Below, piece after piece: positions 1-5,903 of a stretch of DNA of 11,415 nt (the stretch's first letter is position 1; the number at the start of each line of letters is the position of its first letter). The DNA lies in contig JASHSZ010000475.1 in assembly GCA_030040815.1 (NCBI GenBank), positions 1 through 11,415 of the forward strand, written 5' to 3'. Both the position numbers and the translations under genes were made by a program. The stretch is from Streptosporangiaceae bacterium (lineage in GTDB: Bacteria; Actinomycetota; Actinomycetes; Streptosporangiales; Streptosporangiaceae). The notes beneath the pieces are model-generated. The model saw only the letters and a program-made list of their open reading frames with translations, had not been told where the DNA came from and did no database searches.

Positions 1-96
1 GATCACCTGCTGATCGTCGCGAGGGTGACGGCCGTGCCGTACGCGGCCGAGTCTGGCGACCCGCTGATCCGGTTCCGCGGCGGCTACCTCCGCTGA
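1..96 (+). CDS. Flavin reductase-like domain protein, C-terminal end (partial)
   Basis: The frame is open from the first base and ends in TGA at 94-96, giving 31 residues of a gene that begins outside the window. The peptide starts DHLLIVARV and ends with PLIRFRGGYLR. This matches the usual end of flavin reductase-like (FMN-binding split-barrel) domains, where a strand of the type 'DHxLxxGxV' is followed by 'PLxxxxGxY'. Members are NAD(P)H:flavin reductases or the reductase components of two-component flavin monooxygenases. The partner and substrate cannot be told from this fragment. The gene converges on the response regulator gene that ends at 271. The family call rests on a short C-terminal motif only. 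Confidence 0.6.
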   Translation, partial: DHLLIVARVTAVPYAAESGDPLIRFRGGYLR

Positions 97-148
97 CCGC
101 GCCTCCCGAAAGGTCGCGAATCGCCCCCAGTCAACGGCGGCCTGCTCG

Positions 149-219
149 ACTTTCCACCTGCTGTGGCTTCGCACACCAGGTCAATCTAGACACCCAGACA
201 ACCACAACAGGTGGAAAGT
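149..219. terminator. Long inverted repeat between convergent genes, probable bidirectional terminator
   Basis: The left arm 149-166 (actttccacctgctgtgg) and right arm 202-219 (ccacaacaggtggaaagt) are reverse complements at 17 of 18 positions, separated by 35 bases. The one mismatch is C-A in a + strand transcript but a G-U wobble in a minus strand transcript, so the fold is fully paired in RNA running leftward from the response regulator gene. It lies between the TGA at 96 and the stop codon at 271 of two convergent genes, where a transcription stop is expected. There is no run of T on either side, and the loop is longer than in textbook intrinsic terminators. A protein-binding site or a small mobile-element remnant is an alternative. 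Confidence 0.5.
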
Positions 220-270
220 TCCGGCGTAGTGCGAGGCAGCTGCGGCCCGACGAGACGGCTGCCTGAACCG

Positions 271-915
271 CTACCCGTTGAGGTAGGCGAGTACCGCGAG
301 GACCCGTCGGTTATCGTCGTCGGACGGGGCGAGGTCCAGCTTGGCGAAGATGCTGGTGCTGTGCTTGCTGACGGCCTTCTCGGTGACGAAGAGCCGCTGC
401 GCGATGGCGCTGTTGGACCGGCCCTCCGCCATGAGCTCGAGCACCTCGCGCTCCCTGGCCGACAACCGCGCCAGCGGCTCTTGCCGCGCGGACCGGCCGA
501 GCAGCTTGGTGACAACCTCGGAGTCCATCACGGTGCCCCCGGCCGCGACCGTCCGGATCGCCTCCACGAACTGGTCGTCGTTGAACACCCGGTCCTTGAG
601 CAGGTAGCCGACGCCACCCGCCTTGTCGGCCAGCAGCTCGCGGGCGTAGAGCTGCTCGACGTACTGCGACAGCACCAGCACCGGCAGTCCACGAACGGTT
701 CGCCTCGCCTCGATCGCCGCGCGTAGCCCGTCGTCGGTGAAGGTCGGCGGCAGCCGGACATCGACGATCGCGACCTCCGGTCGGTCGTGCAGCAGGGCGC
801 GCAGCAGGGCCGGCGCGTCTCCGACCGCCGCGGCGATCTCGAATCCGTGCGCCTCGAGGAGCCTGACCAGGCCGTCCCTCAGCAGGTAGAGGTCTTCGGC
901 GACGACAACGCGCAC
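271..915 (-). CDS. NarL/FixJ (LuxR-type) two-component response regulator
   Basis: This 214-residue protein has two domains. The receiver domain (about 2-120) shows the acidic pair E7/D8, the phospho-acceptor D52 in 'VDVRLPP' and the conserved lysine K107 in 'YLLKDR'. The LuxR/NarL helix-turn-helix (about 147-205) has the motif 'LSAREREVLELMAEGRSN' followed by 'SIFAKLDLAPSDDDNRRVLA', typical of actinobacterial NarL-type regulators. The start is GTG with GGAGG at 920-924, four bases upstream, inside the end of the sensor kinase gene. The start overlaps the kinase frame by 37 bases, so the two are almost certainly translated together and form a cognate pair. Phosphorylation by the kinase should switch DNA binding. 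The target genes are unknown. Autoregulation through the palindrome at 2775-2790 is possible but is inference. Confidence 0.93.
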   Translation of the reverse strand: MRVVVAEDLYLLRDGLVRLLEAHGFEIAAAVGDAPALLRALLHDRPEVAIVDVRLPPTFTDDGLRAAIEARRTVRGLPVLVLSQYVEQLYARELLADKAGGVGYLLKDRVFNDDQFVEAIRTVAAGGTVMDSEVVTKLLGRSARQEPLARLSAREREVLELMAEGRSNSAIAQRLFVTEKAVSKHSTSIFAKLDLAPSDDDNRRVLAVLAYLNG

Positions 916-2681
916 GGCACCTCCAGCGCCACGATGGTCGGCCCGCCAGCCGGGCTACTGATCGCCATGATGCCGTCGAACGCGGCCAGCCGCTTCTCCA
1001 CCCCGATGAGGCCGGTGCCCGCGGCCGGGTCGGCTCCGCCGAGCCCGAAGTCGGTGACCTCGACCCGCAGCCGGCCGTCGCTGTAGCGCACGTCTACCCG
1101 TGCCTGGTGCGCGCCCGAGTGCTTGGCCGCATTCGTCAGCAGCTCGGCGACCGCGAAGTAGCACGCTGTCTCCACCGGCGCGGGCGGCCGGCCCGGCAGG
1201 TCGATGTCAGTCTCCACGCCCAGCGGGCAGTCCAGCGCGAGCGCACGCACCGCGTCCGCAAGGCCCCGGTCGGCCAGCACCGGCGGGTGCACGCCACGGA
1301 CCAGTTCGCGCAGCTCGATCAGCGCCCGCGCCGACGTGTGCCGTGCCTCGGCGACCAGCGCGAGCGCTGCGTCCGGGTTCACCGGGATCAGCCGCTCGGC
1401 CGCGCGCAGGTTCATGCCCAGCGCCACCAGCCGCGCCTGCGCGCCGTCGTGCAGGTCACGCTCCAGCCGCCGAAGGTCGCTTGCGGCGGTGTCCACGACG
1501 ACCGCCCGGCTCTCGGTGAGCCGTTGCACCTGCCTGGTCAGCTGGAGATTGGGTGCGAGGCCCAGCAGCCGACCGACGGCAGGAAACGTCCTGGGCACCA
1601 GCCAGCAGCCGAGACCGATCAAGATGACCCCCTCCAGCTCGGCCAGGATCCTCGTGCCCTGGTTCGTGACCACCACCATGCCGAACAGCGCGTCGCCACG
1701 CCCGCCCACCTGGGCTGCGCGCATGCCGGGCGCGACTACGAGGGCGCCCCCGCGACTCAGGTACCAGCCCTGTGCGGCCACGAGGCCGAGCACGCCCAAC
1801 GCCATGATCCCGACCGCTGCCAGCTGGCCGGCCAGCCTCGGCCAGCGTCTGATCATCAGGACCGAGACAGCTAGCAGCAGGACCACCCACCAAGCCCGTA
1901 CCCCGAGCACCGCGAGAGCCAGGGTGAGCGGCAACAGCAGCAGTCCCCACGGCTGGCCGGACGCGCCGCCGGGTGCCATTTTGCCCAGAAGTAGCCGGGC
2001 GGTTATTGGGTGGTGCCTCAGCTCGCGCCAGCCGAGCCAGCCGCCGAGCAGGACGAAGAGGTACGCCTGCGCCAGGATGATCGCGTCGCCGGCCTGGCCC
2101 CACCGGCTCACGGCGGCTGCCTTCGTCACGATAATCGTAGGTATGGGGGTGAACCCGTACCAATCCAGCACGAAGCCGTGGACGGTTAGGATCAGCGGGC
2201 TGTCACTGTCGAACCCGTACAGGCGGACAAGCAAGAAACCGAGCAGACCGAGGACGATGAGTGCCGCTGGCACGATGCTCGCCGCGAGCTTTGGTTTCAG
2301 GGCGAGGATCAGTAGCACGGCCACCGGAATTAGCAGCAGCAACAACGCGATGGGCACGCCGCTGCCCCCGGTCTTCGGGCAATTCAGCTGACCGGGCCCG
2401 CACGCGATCGCTTGCCGGTGGCCCAGAATCGAGTAGAGCGTGGCCGTCAGCATCGCGGCGACGATGACCAGCGCGATCGACCAGGCGGCCTGGCGAGAGC
2501 GCCCCCGCTGAGCCCTCGTCGAGTCGGCGCGCCTGATCCACAACCAGATAGCGAGACCGGCGCAGACGATGACGGCGAGAAGTACGTACGCCGTTGGCGC
2601 GGCCGACTGCTGGATCTTAGTGATAGCTATCGCGGGCTCTTTGGTGCCCAGCGCCACGATTGCATGCCGCGGTCCAGGCAT
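879..2681 (-). CDS. Multi-pass membrane sensor histidine kinase (HisKA_3 type)
   Basis: The protein has 600 residues. The N-terminal two thirds is hydrophobic, with about nine predicted membrane helices between residues 30 and 365, separated by short loops and with no recognisable extracytoplasmic ligand domain. The DHp/HisKA_3 segment carries the phospho-accepting histidine in 'LERDLHDGAQARLVALG' (H411). The HATPase domain follows, with an N-box 'AVAELLTNAAKHSG' (about 511-524) and a G-box around 'VTDFGLGG' and 'GTGLIGVEKRLAAFDG'. This layout is that of NarL-pathway kinases of actinobacteria. I chose the ATG at 2681, not the in-frame ATG at 2696: a strong AAGGAGG (2687-2693) lies between them, five bases before the inner ATG. 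The stop overlaps the response regulator start by 37 bases, making a kinase-regulator operon. The stimulus cannot be inferred; a membrane or envelope signal is plausible because the sensor is nearly all membrane. Confidence 0.92.
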   Translation of the reverse strand: MPGPRHAIVALGTKEPAIAITKIQQSAAPTAYVLLAVIVCAGLAIWLWIRRADSTRAQRGRSRQAAWSIALVIVAAMLTATLYSILGHRQAIACGPGQLNCPKTGGSGVPIALLLLLIPVAVLLILALKPKLAASIVPAALIVLGLLGFLLVRLYGFDSDSPLILTVHGFVLDWYGFTPIPTIIVTKAAAVSRWGQAGDAIILAQAYLFVLLGGWLGWRELRHHPITARLLLGKMAPGGASGQPWGLLLLPLTLALAVLGVRAWWVVLLLAVSVLMIRRWPRLAGQLAAVGIMALGVLGLVAAQGWYLSRGGALVVAPGMRAAQVGGRGDALFGMVVVTNQGTRILAELEGVILIGLGCWLVPRTFPAVGRLLGLAPNLQLTRQVQRLTESRAVVVDTAASDLRRLERDLHDGAQARLVALGMNLRAAERLIPVNPDAALALVAEARHTSARALIELRELVRGVHPPVLADRGLADAVRALALDCPLGVETDIDLPGRPPAPVETACYFAVAELLTNAAKHSGAHQARVDVRYSDGRLRVEVTDFGLGGADPAAGTGLIGVEKRLAAFDGIMAISSPAGGPTIVALEVPCALSSPKTSTC

Positions 2682-2686
2682 TCTGG

Positions 2687-2693
2687 CCTCCTT
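2687..2693 (-). promoter_or_regulatory. Ribosome binding site deciding the sensor kinase start
   Basis: AAGGAGG read on the minus strand, followed by five bases and ATG at 2681-2679. It lies downstream of the other possible ATG at 2696, so it can only serve the inner start and shortens the protein by five residues. Confidence 0.8.
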
Positions 2694-2774
2694 CATCGCT
2701 GCTGGTCAGCGCAGCCCCGATTCAGCTTCCCGCAGCCTGGGCGGTGCCGCCATGGGCCGATCACCACCAGTGCG

Positions 2775-2790
2775 GTAGGCCTAGGCCTAC
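2775..2790. promoter_or_regulatory. Perfect 16-bp palindrome upstream of the sensor kinase operon, candidate operator
   Basis: GTAGGCCTAGGCCTAC is its own reverse complement over all 16 bases. It also reads as a tandem repeat of TAGGCC. Beyond one mismatch on each side the symmetry continues for two more base pairs (2772-2773 with 2792-2793). It lies in the gap between the hutI stop and the kinase start, about 95-110 bases upstream of the kinase start codon. This is a reasonable place for an operator of a dimeric regulator, and NarL-type regulators bind short inverted repeats. No clear -35/-10 pair could be recognised nearby. The repeat itself is certain; the function is inference. Confidence 0.4.
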
Positions 2791-2840
2791 TGCGCGCCAC
2801 GACTGGCGACAACCCTGGTGGGACGTCCCCCGTGCCGGCG

Positions 2841-4004
2841 CTACACCACCCGTTGGCCCGCGCGCCAGACAGCGGCGACCAGCGGCACGCCGGGCCGGTA
2901 GGCGAGGTAGGCGTGCGACGGCGCGTCCAGCATCAGCAGGTCCGCGCGTGCCCCGGTTTCGAGCTGGCCGACGTCGCCGCGGCGCAGCGCGCGCGCCCCG
3001 CCGGCCGTGGCCGCCCAGACCGCCTCCTGCGTCGTCATCCGCATCTCCCGGACCGCCAGGGCAACGCACAGCGACATGCTCGAGCTGAAGCAAGAGCCGG
3101 GGTTGCAGTCCGACGCGAGAGCCACCGTCACGCCGGCGTCGAGTAGCCGCCGCGCGTCCGGATACGGCGACCTGGTGGCGAACTCCACGCCGGGCAGCAG
3201 GGTCGCGACGGTTCCGCCGGCCGACGCGAGCGCGTCGACGTCGGCGTCAGACAGGAACGTGCAGTGATCGGCCGACGCGGCGCCCGCCTCGACCGCGACC
3301 TGGACGCCGGGCCCCAGCCCCAGCTGGCCCGCGTGCACCCGCGGCTGCAGCCCGGCCAGCAGGCCCGCGGCGAGCACGGCCCGAGCCTGGTCGCCGTCGA
3401 ACGCCCCTCGCTCGCAGAACACGTCCACCCACCGCGCCGCGGGCGCGCAGGCGCGCAGCATGTCACCGCAGACCAGGCCCACATAGCCGGCCGCATCACC
3501 GCCGAACTCCGGCGGCACCACGTGCGCCCCGAGGTAGGTCACCTCTGGTGTGACCTCGGCCGCGAGCGCAACCGAGCGCGCTTCGTCGGCCACCGTGAGC
3601 CCGTACCCGGACTTGCACTCGAACGTCGTCGTCCCCTGCCGGAGCATCTCGCCGACGAGGCGGCTTAGGTTCGCCCGCAACTCCGTGTCGGGCGCAGCCC
3701 TGGTGGCCGCCACGGTGCTACCGATGCCGCCGGCGGAATAGGGCAGCCCGGCCATCCGGGCCGCGAATTCCGCGCTGCGCTCGCCGGCGAACACCAGATG
3801 CGCGTGCGAGTCCACGAAGCCGGGCAGCACCGCGCGGCCTGCGGCATCCACGCGCTCGTCGGCGGCCGGCGCGGCAGCCGCTGCTCCGGTCCAGGCGACC
3901 AGACCGCCATCAAGCACCACGGCTGCGTCCGAGATCGCCGCGAACGCGCCGTCGGGACCGGCGTTGGTGACCAGTTCACCGATGTTGGTGATGAGCACGC
4001 TCAC
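2841..4004 (-). CDS. hutI: Imidazolonepropionase (imidazolone-5-propionate hydrolase)
   Basis: HutI is the cytosolic, metal-dependent amidohydrolase that opens 4-imidazolone-5-propionate to N-formimino-L-glutamate, the third step of histidine breakdown (EC 3.5.2.7). The 387-residue protein has the family motifs in order: '[14 protein letters not shown]' with metal ligands H67 and H69, 'CKSGYGL' (130-136), '[10 protein letters not shown]' (H161), 'VHAGQL' (H224), 'SADHCTF' (H247) and 'ASDCNPGS' (D299). I chose GTG at 4004, which gives the N-terminus [14 protein letters not shown] expected for HutI and has GAGG six bases upstream (4011-4014). An in-frame GTG at 4016 would add four residues but lacks a good ribosome site. 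The gene stands apart from hutU and hutF, which lie beyond an unrelated block to the right. About 180 bases upstream (4005-4186) must hold its promoter unless it is read from the small ORF at 4187-4456. Confidence 0.96.
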   Translation of the reverse strand: MSVLITNIGELVTNAGPDGAFAAISDAAVVLDGGLVAWTGAAAAAPAADERVDAAGRAVLPGFVDSHAHLVFAGERSAEFAARMAGLPYSAGGIGSTVAATRAAPDTELRANLSRLVGEMLRQGTTTFECKSGYGLTVADEARSVALAAEVTPEVTYLGAHVVPPEFGGDAAGYVGLVCGDMLRACAPAARWVDVFCERGAFDGDQARAVLAAGLLAGLQPRVHAGQLGLGPGVQVAVEAGAASADHCTFLSDADVDALASAGGTVATLLPGVEFATRSPYPDARRLLDAGVTVALASDCNPGSCFSSSMSLCVALAVREMRMTTQEAVWAATAGGARALRRGDVGQLETGARADLLMLDAPSHAYLAYRPGVPLVAAVWRAGQRVV

Positions 4005-4010
4005 CGCAAG

Positions 4011-4014
4011 CCTC
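4011..4014 (-). promoter_or_regulatory. Ribosome binding site deciding the hutI start
   Basis: GAGG read on the minus strand, six bases before GTG at 4004-4002. It overlaps the alternative upstream GTG (4016-4014), which argues for the shorter HutI. Confidence 0.6.
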
Positions 4015-4092
4015 ACTGTGACCTACCGGGGGCAAGGCTCCGCTGCTGGCTCCCTGGTCGCTACAAGACATCTTCCACTGCCGAGGACGGCC

Positions 4093-4105
4093 ACCGCCGG
4101 GCGGT
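4093..4105. repeat. Short GC-rich dyad in the hutI upstream region
   Basis: ACCGCC-G-GGCGGT is a perfect dyad that can fold as a five-base-pair stem with a three-base loop. It lies about 90 bases upstream of hutI, in the 182-base gap after the small membrane-protein ORF. It could be an operator or a weak stop for that ORF. Such short dyads also arise by chance in DNA this rich in G and C. Confidence 0.25.
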
Positions 4106-4186
4106 CATGCGACAAGCGCAAGCCCAGGCCCTACGACTGCCTCAAATAGTTCGCTGACGGGGCGGCCTGCGCTGACTGGGATCAGG

Positions 4187-4456
4187 TTAGGGGTGCCCGA
4201 TGCCTGCATGATGTCCGCCAAAATGCTCGGCGTGCACGTGGCCATGCGTCAGGTGACGGCTGCCTGATGAAGAACGGAAGCTGAGCCTGCCACGCTGGGG
4301 GTGGCCGGGCGGGAGTATCACCACGTTGCCGTCATACGCATCGGCAGCTCCCCGCTGCGGCTTGCTTGCCGCCCGCCGGTACGTGCGGACTCGGTAAGCC
4401 GCCCACACCGCGCCGACCACTGCGAGGTAAATCAAGATCTCGGCGTAACCGGGCAC
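4187..4456 (-). CDS. Small single-pass membrane protein with His-rich tail (hypothetical)
   Basis: I do not recognise the family. This 89-residue ORF starts at GTG with a very good ribosome site, GGAGG at 4461-4465, four bases upstream. One membrane helix is expected at residues 5-22 ('AEILIYLAVVGAVWAAYRV'), followed by a basic patch 'RTYRRAASKPQR', which suggests a cytoplasmic C-terminus. The last 22 residues contain eight histidines ('HLTHGHVHAEHFGGHHAG', then 'IGHP'), which could bind metal. Third-position GC is high in the first half and drops over the tail, so the original gene may have ended earlier or been frameshifted. A longer start at ATG 4495 is possible but has no comparable ribosome site. 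It reads in the same direction as hutI, 182 bases upstream of it. Support is the ribosome site, the helix and the first-half codon use. Confidence 0.45.
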   Translation of the reverse strand: MPGYAEILIYLAVVGAVWAAYRVRTYRRAASKPQRGAADAYDGNVVILPPGHPQRGRLSFRSSSGSRHLTHGHVHAEHFGGHHAGIGHP

Positions 4457-4460
4457 TGGA

Positions 4461-4465
4461 CCTCC
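4461..4465 (-). promoter_or_regulatory. Ribosome binding site for the small membrane protein
   Basis: GGAGG read on the minus strand, with four bases to GTG at 4456-4454. It is the main reason for treating the small ORF as real and for preferring this start over the ATG at 4495. Confidence 0.5.
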
Positions 4466-4600
4466 ACCGTCGTGCCAGCGGGCGGCTTCCACCATATGCT
4501 CGGCGCGCCCGAAAGCTCCAAGGTGGGGATCGTCGCGCGCGGGCCATAGCGGCCGGGAAACGCCGTGCGCGCTGCCGCCGACGGCCCTCAGGATGGCTGC

Positions 4601-5287
4601 ATGGATCCCATTGAGGACGCCTGCGGCTTGGTCAGCGAGCGATTCCCGGCCGTGCTCGCGGCCTTCCTCGGCGGCGGCGTGCTGTCATTACGGCGCACCG
4701 CGACCTCCGATCTCGACGTCGTCGTCGTGCTCGCTGGACCGCCGGCCCCCTACCGCGAATCGCTGCAGTGGCGTGGTTGGCCGGTCGACATGTTCGTGCA
4801 CGATCGCGACTCGCTGGAGTTCTTCTTCGCCAAGGACACGGCTCGCCGGCGTCCGTCGCTGGCGCGGATGTGCACGGAGGGCGTCGTGCTCGTCGATGCC
4901 GACGGAGTCGCGGCCCAGGTTAGGGAGCGCGCGCAGGCCGTCCTCGCGGCCGGGCCGCCGCCGGCCACCGGAACCGAGCTCCGGGACCGCCGGTACGGGC
5001 TGACCGACCTCATCGACGATCTCACTGGCTGCACCGACCCTGGCGAGACCGGGGTGATCGGCTGGAACGTCTGGACGGCGACCGCTGAGCTGGCGCTGAT
5101 CCAGGCTGGCGCGTGGCTCGGCGCTGGCAAGTGGCTGCTGCGGGAGCTGCGCGCCACCGACGCGGAGCTCGCTGATCGGATGGTGGCGGCCATCGGCGAC
5201 CGCCGCCGGCTGATCGATCTCGCCGAGGAGGTGCTTGACCGCGCCGGGGGGCGCTTCTGGGCCGGGTACCGCGTTGCGGCGCGCTGA
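4601..5287 (+). CDS. Nucleotidyltransferase-fold protein (pol beta superfamily)
   Basis: This 228-residue protein has the signature of the DNA polymerase beta-like nucleotidyltransferase superfamily: a glycine turn 'FLGGGVLSLRRTATSDLDVV' (about 22-41) with metal-binding D37 and D39, and a probable third carboxylate, D63, on the strand 'WPVDMFVHD'. The C-terminal half (about 125-225) is mostly helical, as in stand-alone nucleotidyltransferases that carry a helical partner domain. Members transfer nucleotides to small molecules such as aminoglycosides, to proteins or to RNA; the substrate cannot be told here. I chose ATG at 4601 because AGGA (4590-4593) lies seven bases upstream. An in-frame GTG at 4565 would add 12 residues of low quality. 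It is followed after 48 bases by the DUF5519-type gene on the same strand, perhaps one operon. No HEPN-type toxin gene is beside it, so a toxin-antitoxin role is not supported. Confidence 0.75.
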   Translation: MDPIEDACGLVSERFPAVLAAFLGGGVLSLRRTATSDLDVVVVLAGPPAPYRESLQWRGWPVDMFVHDRDSLEFFFAKDTARRRPSLARMCTEGVVLVDADGVAAQVRERAQAVLAAGPPPATGTELRDRRYGLTDLIDDLTGCTDPGETGVIGWNVWTATAELALIQAGAWLGAGKWLLRELRATDAELADRMVAAIGDRRRLIDLAEEVLDRAGGRFWAGYRVAAR

Positions 5288-5335
5288 ACCGCGTCTGCGT
5301 TGCGGGGCTACGACGACGCTGTCAGGCTGACCGGC

Positions 5336-5710
5336 ATGACGGACAGGCTCGCGGCGGCGCTGTGCCGGATCGACGGAGTGGCCGAGAGCGACTCGGCGTT
5401 CTCCGGCGGACCGGGATTCTGGGTCAACGGTAAGGAGATCGCGCACTTCGAGGGTGCGAGCGCCATCGACCTGCGGCTGACCAGAGCCGAGATCCGGGCG
5501 AGAGGTGCGGTGCTCCGCGCAGACCCTCGCGTGACGCTGCGGTCGAGCTCGTCAGACTGGCTCACGGTCGAATTCGGCACGGCCGCCGACGAGGCGTTCG
5601 TGCTCGAGCTGGCCGAGATCGCGGCGGCTGCGCACCGCCCCCCAGAAGGCTCGGCGCCGCTGCTGCCGCCGACCGGAGCAGCGCTCGCTCGCCGCCGCCG
5701 CTTCCACTAG
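5336..5710 (+). CDS. Luciferase family (DUF5519-type) small protein
   Basis: This 124-residue protein resembles the small domain often labelled 'luciferase family protein' or DUF5519 in actinobacteria. Recognisable pieces are 'FWVNGKEIAHF' (28-38), 'AIDLRLTRAEIRA' (43-55) and 'SSDWLTVEF' (72-80), then a helix 'DEAFVLELAEIAAAAHR'. The biochemical role of stand-alone members is not established, and the name does not imply light emission. I chose ATG at 5336 because the family homology starts soon after it; the ribosome site is weak. An in-frame TTG at 5300 would add 12 residues without family character. It follows the nucleotidyltransferase gene and is followed directly by a strong stem-loop, so it is probably the last gene of a two-gene unit. 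The basic C-terminal tail 'ARRRRFH' is unusual but short. Confidence 0.65.
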   Translation: MTDRLAAALCRIDGVAESDSAFSGGPGFWVNGKEIAHFEGASAIDLRLTRAEIRARGAVLRADPRVTLRSSSSDWLTVEFGTAADEAFVLELAEIAAAAHRPPEGSAPLLPPTGAALARRRRFH

Positions 5711-5712
5711 AC

Positions 5713-5733
5713 GTGGCGCTCTCGGAGCGTCAC
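5713..5733 (+). terminator. Stem-loop terminator after the DUF5519-type gene
   Basis: GTGGCGCTC-TCG-GAGCGTCAC forms a nine-base-pair stem with a three-base loop in + strand RNA; one of the pairs is a G-U wobble. It starts two bases after the TAG at 5708-5710. There is no T run, as is common for actinobacterial terminators. Its stability and position make it the likely end of the nucleotidyltransferase and DUF5519-type transcript, so the LCP gene downstream should have its own promoter. Confidence 0.6.
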
Positions 5734-5780
5734 ATGGTCATCACTGAGCGTTCGACGGAACACCAGGAACTATAGGCACA

Positions 5781-5807
5781 GCGAACCCCTGGGGTTTCGC
5801 AAGGGGT
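5781..5807 (+). repeat. Hairpin with an alternative pairing in the LCP gene leader
   Basis: GCGAACCCCTGGGGTTTCGC (5781-5800) folds on itself with eight to nine base pairs, one bulged T and a tiny loop. The arm ACCCCT (5785-5790) is also a perfect complement of AGGGGT (5802-5807), so two mutually exclusive structures are possible. It lies about 100 bases upstream of the LCP start codon. It could be an operator, a second terminator or part of a structured leader. The pairing is certain from sequence; the role is not. Confidence 0.35.
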
Positions 5808-5894
5808 ACAGCCGTCGCAAAGAGCGCCGAAGCACCGGCGGAGGACGGCTAGCATGCATCCCGGACGGTGCGCGATCGAGGGCGACGGCGGGAC

Positions 5895-5899
5895 GGAGG
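5895..5899 (+). promoter_or_regulatory. Ribosome binding site deciding the LCP gene start
   Basis: GGAGG lies four bases before ATG at 5904. It follows the in-frame GTG at 5868, so the 12 extra residues from that GTG are unlikely to be made. Confidence 0.75.
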
Positions 5900-5903
5900 G
5901 CAG

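Noticed and set aside
1204..2391. Long + strand open frame (395 codons) opposite the sensor kinase.
   Set aside because: It is the antisense shadow of a well-supported kinase gene in GC-rich DNA. Its residues are rich in Arg, Ser, Pro and Ala and show no family motif.
2820..2829. GGGACGTCCC palindrome between hutI and the kinase gene.
   Set aside because: A ten-base palindrome of this composition is common in GC-rich DNA and leaves no room for an RNA loop. No supporting context.
4160..4200. TPP-riboswitch-like words on the minus strand (AACCTGATC ... CAGCGCAGG) at the end of the small ORF.
   Set aside because: The bases between the two words are too few to form the usual P4/P5 arm, and the CTGAGA element of the P2/P3 arm is absent upstream. 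The neighbours have no thiamine role. Treated as chance similarity.
4601..5710. Nucleotidyltransferase plus small protein as a toxin-antitoxin pair.
   Set aside because: The nucleotidyltransferase is larger than MNT antitoxins and the neighbour resembles the DUF5519-type domain, not a HEPN toxin. The intergenic gap is also long for such pairs.
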